A stretch of DNA of 64,000 nt from Solen grandis (taxonomy: Eukaryota > Mollusca > Bivalvia > Adapedonta > Solenidae), in assembly GCA_021229015.1 (NCBI GenBank), contig CM037783.1, positions 25,674,154-25,738,153 on the forward strand, written 5' to 3'. Shown piece by piece: positions 41,624 to 47,600 of this stretch. The notes below the pieces were generated by a model. That model did not search any database, was not told the origin of the DNA, and saw only the letters and a list, made by a program, of their open reading frames with translations. Every line of letters begins with the position of its first letter. Positions within the stretch are counted from its first letter, which is position 1. The position numbers and the translations under genes were made by a program.

Positions 41624-44600
41624 TATAATATTAATAACCATTTTACTAATTAAATATCATGTCTGCTATACAGGTACAGCATCAATTATAACAATAATAA
41701 GATTCAACAGTAATAATGATGGTTACTATGAAAAAATATATATCAAATAATATGTCTACTATATAAATAATACTGTAATAAAAATACTCAGTCTACCTTT
41801 ACGATGTGTTCTACTCAACGTCCTACCTTCAAATGAATGCTAACTATTGCATCAGTTCATACTTGTTTCCAAGGCCCATACCACCTGCGTTAACAATAGA
41901 CGATTTATTTTTAGCAATGGAACAATAGCGGTATTGATTTAGTGACGGAAATGCGAACAATGGCCTATTCAACTGTCAAAAGTTAATCCCTTTAAAGGTC
42001 GCCACTCTGTCTGGCGCGTGTTGATTTAGGGACGGAAATGCGTACAATGGCCTATTCAACTGTCAAAAGTTAATCCCTTTAAAGTCGCCCAAGTGTCTGG
42101 CGCGTGTTGATTTAGGAGCGGATGTGTGAACAATGGCTTTTGTGTCTATTGTTAAGTGAGTGATCAATATCTCCCTCAAACGTCACTTGGAGTTTGGCAT
42201 CACCTTAAAAAAATGATATTAAAAAAATAGTTTACATCTTAAAAACATATTTCCATACTATTTGATCCCTTAAAAAACTATGATATCATTTATATTCTGC
42301 TGAAATTACAATAATGAAACTAAAATATTAAAAAGAAGTAGAAAAATCTAATATGTTCGACCTACAAATTGAGATCATAAATTAGAGAAATGTAGATTAA
42401 AAAACATACCAAATCTCCAACTGCCAAAGCCTTTACTGAGAAAGCTTAAAATTGTTTTTAATTTCAGAACAATATAAAATGTTTTATATTAGAAAATATA
42501 CTGGCAAATTCCATTTTTTTTTTGGTATGATGGATACTCTACAGCAGCAAAACCAAATTAGGTGACGATTTTTACTCGGACATACATATATAAAGGGAAC
42601 TTGGGGGAGTTGGTTAAGGAATGCTGCTTTTTATACGTCAATATTTTTTGACTGGCGTAGCTTACACCATCTTTTATTTCAGTTAAACGAGAGTGGACAT
42701 GAATGGTCAAGTATATACACGAATTCAACCTTTTAGGGTCCAGTAACATTTATACGTCAATATTGGTTGACTTGAGATCGGATTAAAATAGCCCCACAAA
42801 GGGAGCTGGCCAATGTTTACGTTAATCCTTAGCTTTACCTCGGAAACGGATTAAATATTGTCAAATTGTACGAGTTTTAGAGGGAGCCAGTATGTGTGTT
42901 ATAAAGTGATTTATGTATCTAAATATTCCGTTCTGTTCAACAATATATACGTTATTTGTAATACATAAAAATTTTCGGGATTGTATAAGCTTTAAATTCG
43001 TAATGTTGGTATTATCTTGGTTAAAACAAAAAAGCTTTAAATCAGTTTTTCCTTTCTAGGGCAACGGTTTACGGTATCGATTTTCAAATTTTTTATTTCA
43101 ATTGATAGATTTATCAAAATACTTCAAAATAAACCCAGGTTCTCGATTCGATTTTTTAACCGTTAACGAGTTATGACGTAACAGCGATTTTTAAACCTTA
43201 ATTAAAATTTAACATTTCCTGCCCGATATATACATCATTGGAAAGGTCTCGTCTCCACAATGTCAAAAACGTATACTTTTATAGGGTTATTTTTATTCGT
43301 TCACGATATATAAGCGTTTGAAAAAGTCATGTGACCGGATAATGGCGCCAAATTCAAATATTATCCACGAAATATATTTAAGGCTATATCTCAGTCATTT
43401 CTCGGCCGATTTGCATGATCTTGGTATCGATAGAAAGATATTTTTAAAAGCTATACTATGAACTCAATGAACCGGAAGTGTATTGGTAGTATAATCGGAA
43501 ATGACGTCATCACATATAAAATCTCTCTTCATAAACAACAGACTGACTTGTTATTTGTCTTTCTCTCTCTCTCTCTTATGCATACTAGATTTTGGTGGAA
43601 ATGAAACACATTTTGTATTTTACCTCATGGTGTTATACCATGAATTTTGAATTTATTTAAAAATATGTCTAAAAAAGATAAAAAGCAGGTAATACATTAG
43701 ACAATTTTATTTACTTCTCCTCTCCCTCCTCCTCCTGCTTCTCCTCCCCTTCCTCCTCTCCCTCCTCCTCTCCCTCCTCCTCCTCCCCTCCTCCTCTCCA
43801 TCCTCATGCTCCTTTCCCTCCTACTCCCCTCCCTCCTCCTCCTCTCCCTCCTCCTCTCCCTCATCCTCCTTCCTCTTCCCTCCTCTCCTCCCTCCTCCTC
43901 CTCTCCCTCCCTCTTCTCCTCCTCCTCCTCTCCCGCTTCCTACTCCTCTTATGAAGAAAGTGACCAACGATTGTAAGAATAGGCTAGTACATACGTAATT
44001 TACATTGACATAATGTAGAATTGTACAGTATGTGATAAAGTCTTTACAAGAAAAGACAATATGCTGAGGCATCAGAATAACGTTCACGATAGCAGCAAAA
44101 ATGTTTCATTCGAAAGTGGTGAAAACAACACGATACAAACTGTCCATGATAAGAAAATGCCCTTTAAACATCTGTTTACTATGGTCATATCGGGGCCCAG
44201 TTCTAGCGGTAAAAATGAGTGGACTAAAAGACTTTTTCTGTCATATTTGATTGAGCCATCGCCCAAAAGAATTATATTTTGTTTCGGACAATGGCAATCT
44301 ATGTACAAAGAACTCGAGAAAAGTTTTCCTTTGATAGAGTTTGTTAGCGGTATACCGGCCCATATCGACAATCCCAGATATTGAGACATTACCAAGAGAA
44401 ACCTTATCGTCTTTGATGACCTGATGACAGAAGCGAAATGCGACCAAAGAATTTAAGGCTGAAAATTTCACATACACATATTTCAATTTCATTTACGCAC
44501 AATTTTGAAGTATTATATTGATTATATATTAAAAATTCACAGTTTAATAGGAAAGACAAAACATCCATATTTTTTTCTAAGGTTGATTGTTTAATAGCTT

Positions 44601-47600
44601 TTTGAAGGCACTTCAACTTTCAATAAGTTTTCTCTCCTACATTTTATTATTTTAAATATTTTTAATATTTTTTTTATCAAAAGCATAATTATGATGTGTT
44701 TTATATTCCATTGGAAATTCTACGAAAGAATAGAAGAAAAGTACAAATAATTTTTTCCTATGTAGTTTAAAAAGTGAGTCATATCATAATGAAATGATAG
44801 CATTGTGACATTGTTTTTTCTTCAAAAGTTATAAAGTATTGAAGCGTTTGAAAAAGTTTAAAATATATCAATAAAAGTAGACTCCCTCTCCCGTTTAGAA
44901 CCAATTTCTGACAAAGAACAGCAGAAAAGATCTGAGAAAAGAATAAAGCATGTTAAATATTTTCAATGTAGTATTGTGTTTTAATTTTACTCGTGGTCTT
45001 TTAAATTAATGTATAATATAGCGGTTTGTAAATGAATCTTGATAAATTTCTACAATAAATCAGTCATAGACAAAAATTGAAATGAAGTTGTAAAATAAGA
45101 CGAAAATGATTAAAAACAATCTATAATACCAAGGTTCGTAAAAGAGATAAATATTTTCACATTGAAATCAGTATAATCCATTGTGTATATCCTTTTTTTT
45201 TCTTTCAGGGTGTCATCATTGCGGTTCTACTTTGCTTTGCTAATGCCGAGGTATGAAACCATATTTCTTACTAGATAGTTTTTCTATATATTTCATATAG
45301 CAACTAGGTAAGTGGGAAAGGCCGAAAACTGTCCAATATTTCATATTTATAGTAAAGATACATCGAGGCTAATAGGGCCGAGCTATGCTTTTCTATGAAA
45401 TAGTTTATGGTTTGTGGTGTCTCTCATTCTTATTTACGTTTTCCGTCCATCATATTTTTGACCCTATAATATAAGCACGAGAGGAGTCGTTCGTGCTTCT
45501 TTATTTTTTGATCTAGGAGACCAGACAATAAGGAACAGGAGAGGAAAAGTCCACTATACTTCGTACGAAAAAAAAAATCTTATATGTAAAGTAATAATTT
45601 TACTGTGATTTTTCTTTACAAAAAGTGTTGTGTTTGTATTATACAATGACACTGGTCAATTTTCGGCATGTTTATCGTGAAAATAAAACACTATTTAGAA
45701 TAACAGACTTTAGATTAAGATCTAATTTGGGGGGGCGCCGTGGCCGAGAGGTTACAGTCGTGGACTACAAATCTCTCAGCCCCTCACCGCTGTGGGTTCG
45801 AAACCCGGTAGGGACTTCGGATTTTTCATGTGAGGAAGCCTTCCAGCTGGCTTGCGGTAGGTCGGTGGTTCTACCCGGGTACATCTGTGTACTCGGGGTC
45901 TTCCTCCACCTGTAATTAGCTGGACGTCACTATATGATTGAAATACTATCGCAGAGACGGTAAGCCCCAATACAACAACAACAACAACAACTTCCTCCAC
46001 CTGTAACTAGCTGGACGTCGCACTATCGCAGCGACGGTAAGCCCCAATACATCAGTTAAGATCTAATTTGATCGTGCGAAATTTAGCAAACGGGCCCCTG
46101 AAATTCTGCATGTTATTTCGTTTAAAAGTTGGTGGTAGATAAAGTATTGGACTGAAATTGACTTATTAGACTAATACTGAACACTGTTTAATTTAAGTAC
46201 TAAAATGACAAAGAAATGTCATCATTTTTTGTTAGAGGAAACAATTTAAATTTAAATATTGTCGGAAAGTATAAGTGAAAATAATAATAAATGAAGAAAG
46301 ATCAAAACCACTTACATTAATTTCTTTTTATCATTTTAGCTCAGCTGCTTTTCAAAGAAAAAGTCTAGGTATTGTTATCACTCTGGTGTCGTTGTCGTCG
46401 GCGACGACGTAGTCGTCGTGAAAAACTTGAACCTTGGCTATAACATCCAAACTATCAAACTCTTTGTTATCAAACTTCACAGACTTTTCACTATTACATG
46501 GGCTACATTACCATCAAGGGCCATCACTCTTAGGTCCATTTTGAGGAAATGTATCTCCCTAAAAAAGTCGTGACCATCCGCATGAGGTGATCATGTATTA
46601 TATATATCTTCCCAGTAAAAGTATTGACAATGCATTTTTAATTCGTTTTAAATTACATTATTTTTCAAATTTAACCATAAGTATCTCGTCAAATAACCAT
46701 CACCACCCTAGACAGAATTTATTCATTGTTTGAACGTGTGAACCTTACATTGAGCATATGTATGCATGTTTTAAAAAAAACGATGACATGTACATTCAAT
46801 CTTAATATATTTTCGTTGCATAATTCCAAGTAGGTGGACAGCGCGCAAAAAACGCCAAAACGCCCAAAATATGCATATCGGTTTAACCAGTGAAAAGCTG
46901 TACAAACCTCCGACAAACAAATGCACGTGAATCTTGCTTTAAATAAGTTACCTTAGTATAACAATTTCCTACAAACATATGGGGCGGGGATATACCTGTT
47001 CTGGCGTAAAGTCAATTTGGAATTATTCGTGGAAACACGATAACCATTGAATTGTATTCATGGTTAAAATCCTTCATGAATGCAATGAACTACATGTACA
47101 ATAATACCTTACGTAAATAAGTCAATGGATCTCGAAGCTTTGAGCGGTGTTTTAACAATTACTTGCTTTTGTATCGTTTAAATAGGTGCGGTCAGAAATC
47201 AAGAGAACCTGGGATCAACACCAATTGATGCGTTTTGGCAACACCTCTCGCAGGAGCTCGGGTTACACGTGTCAACGTGAGACTAGCTGCACGCGCGTAT
47301 CGTCCTTTCAAAAGCAGACGACACCCATGAAAAAGTACAGGGTTGGTGCTAAAAGCAACACCTCTCTTACAGATCTTGAAGAAACCGTTCCTTTCACAAA
47401 TAACCCATCAGTGAAGACATATAGTATGGTAATGGACGGAAGTGACTCACCGGAAACGGAAGATAAAGAAGCAGACAATGCATCTAAGCAGACAACAGAT
47501 GAAAAAGTAGAACTTAAAATAAAGTTTGTGAATATCGAGTGCACATCCCGTGACGGACTCAGTCGAAACACAACATCACTGGACATTCAAACTCTCAAAA

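Larger units (their letters stand above)
40865..45208 (+). other. receptor intron 9
   Basis: It holds the two tandem duplications, an AT microsatellite, the polypyrimidine tract and the broken ATPase fragment. The stretches 42140-43550 and 44460-45200 are AT-rich with no recognisable gene. Confidence 0.7.

Noticed and set aside
43821..44087. Gly/Glu-rich minus-strand protein
   Set aside because: It is the translation of the polypyrimidine tract.
47186..47191. GTG start of a separate 172-residue protein
   Set aside because: The GTG is the Val of VRSEIKRTW, the helix 8 block of the receptor, directly after an AG acceptor and in phase with the 42-base exon.
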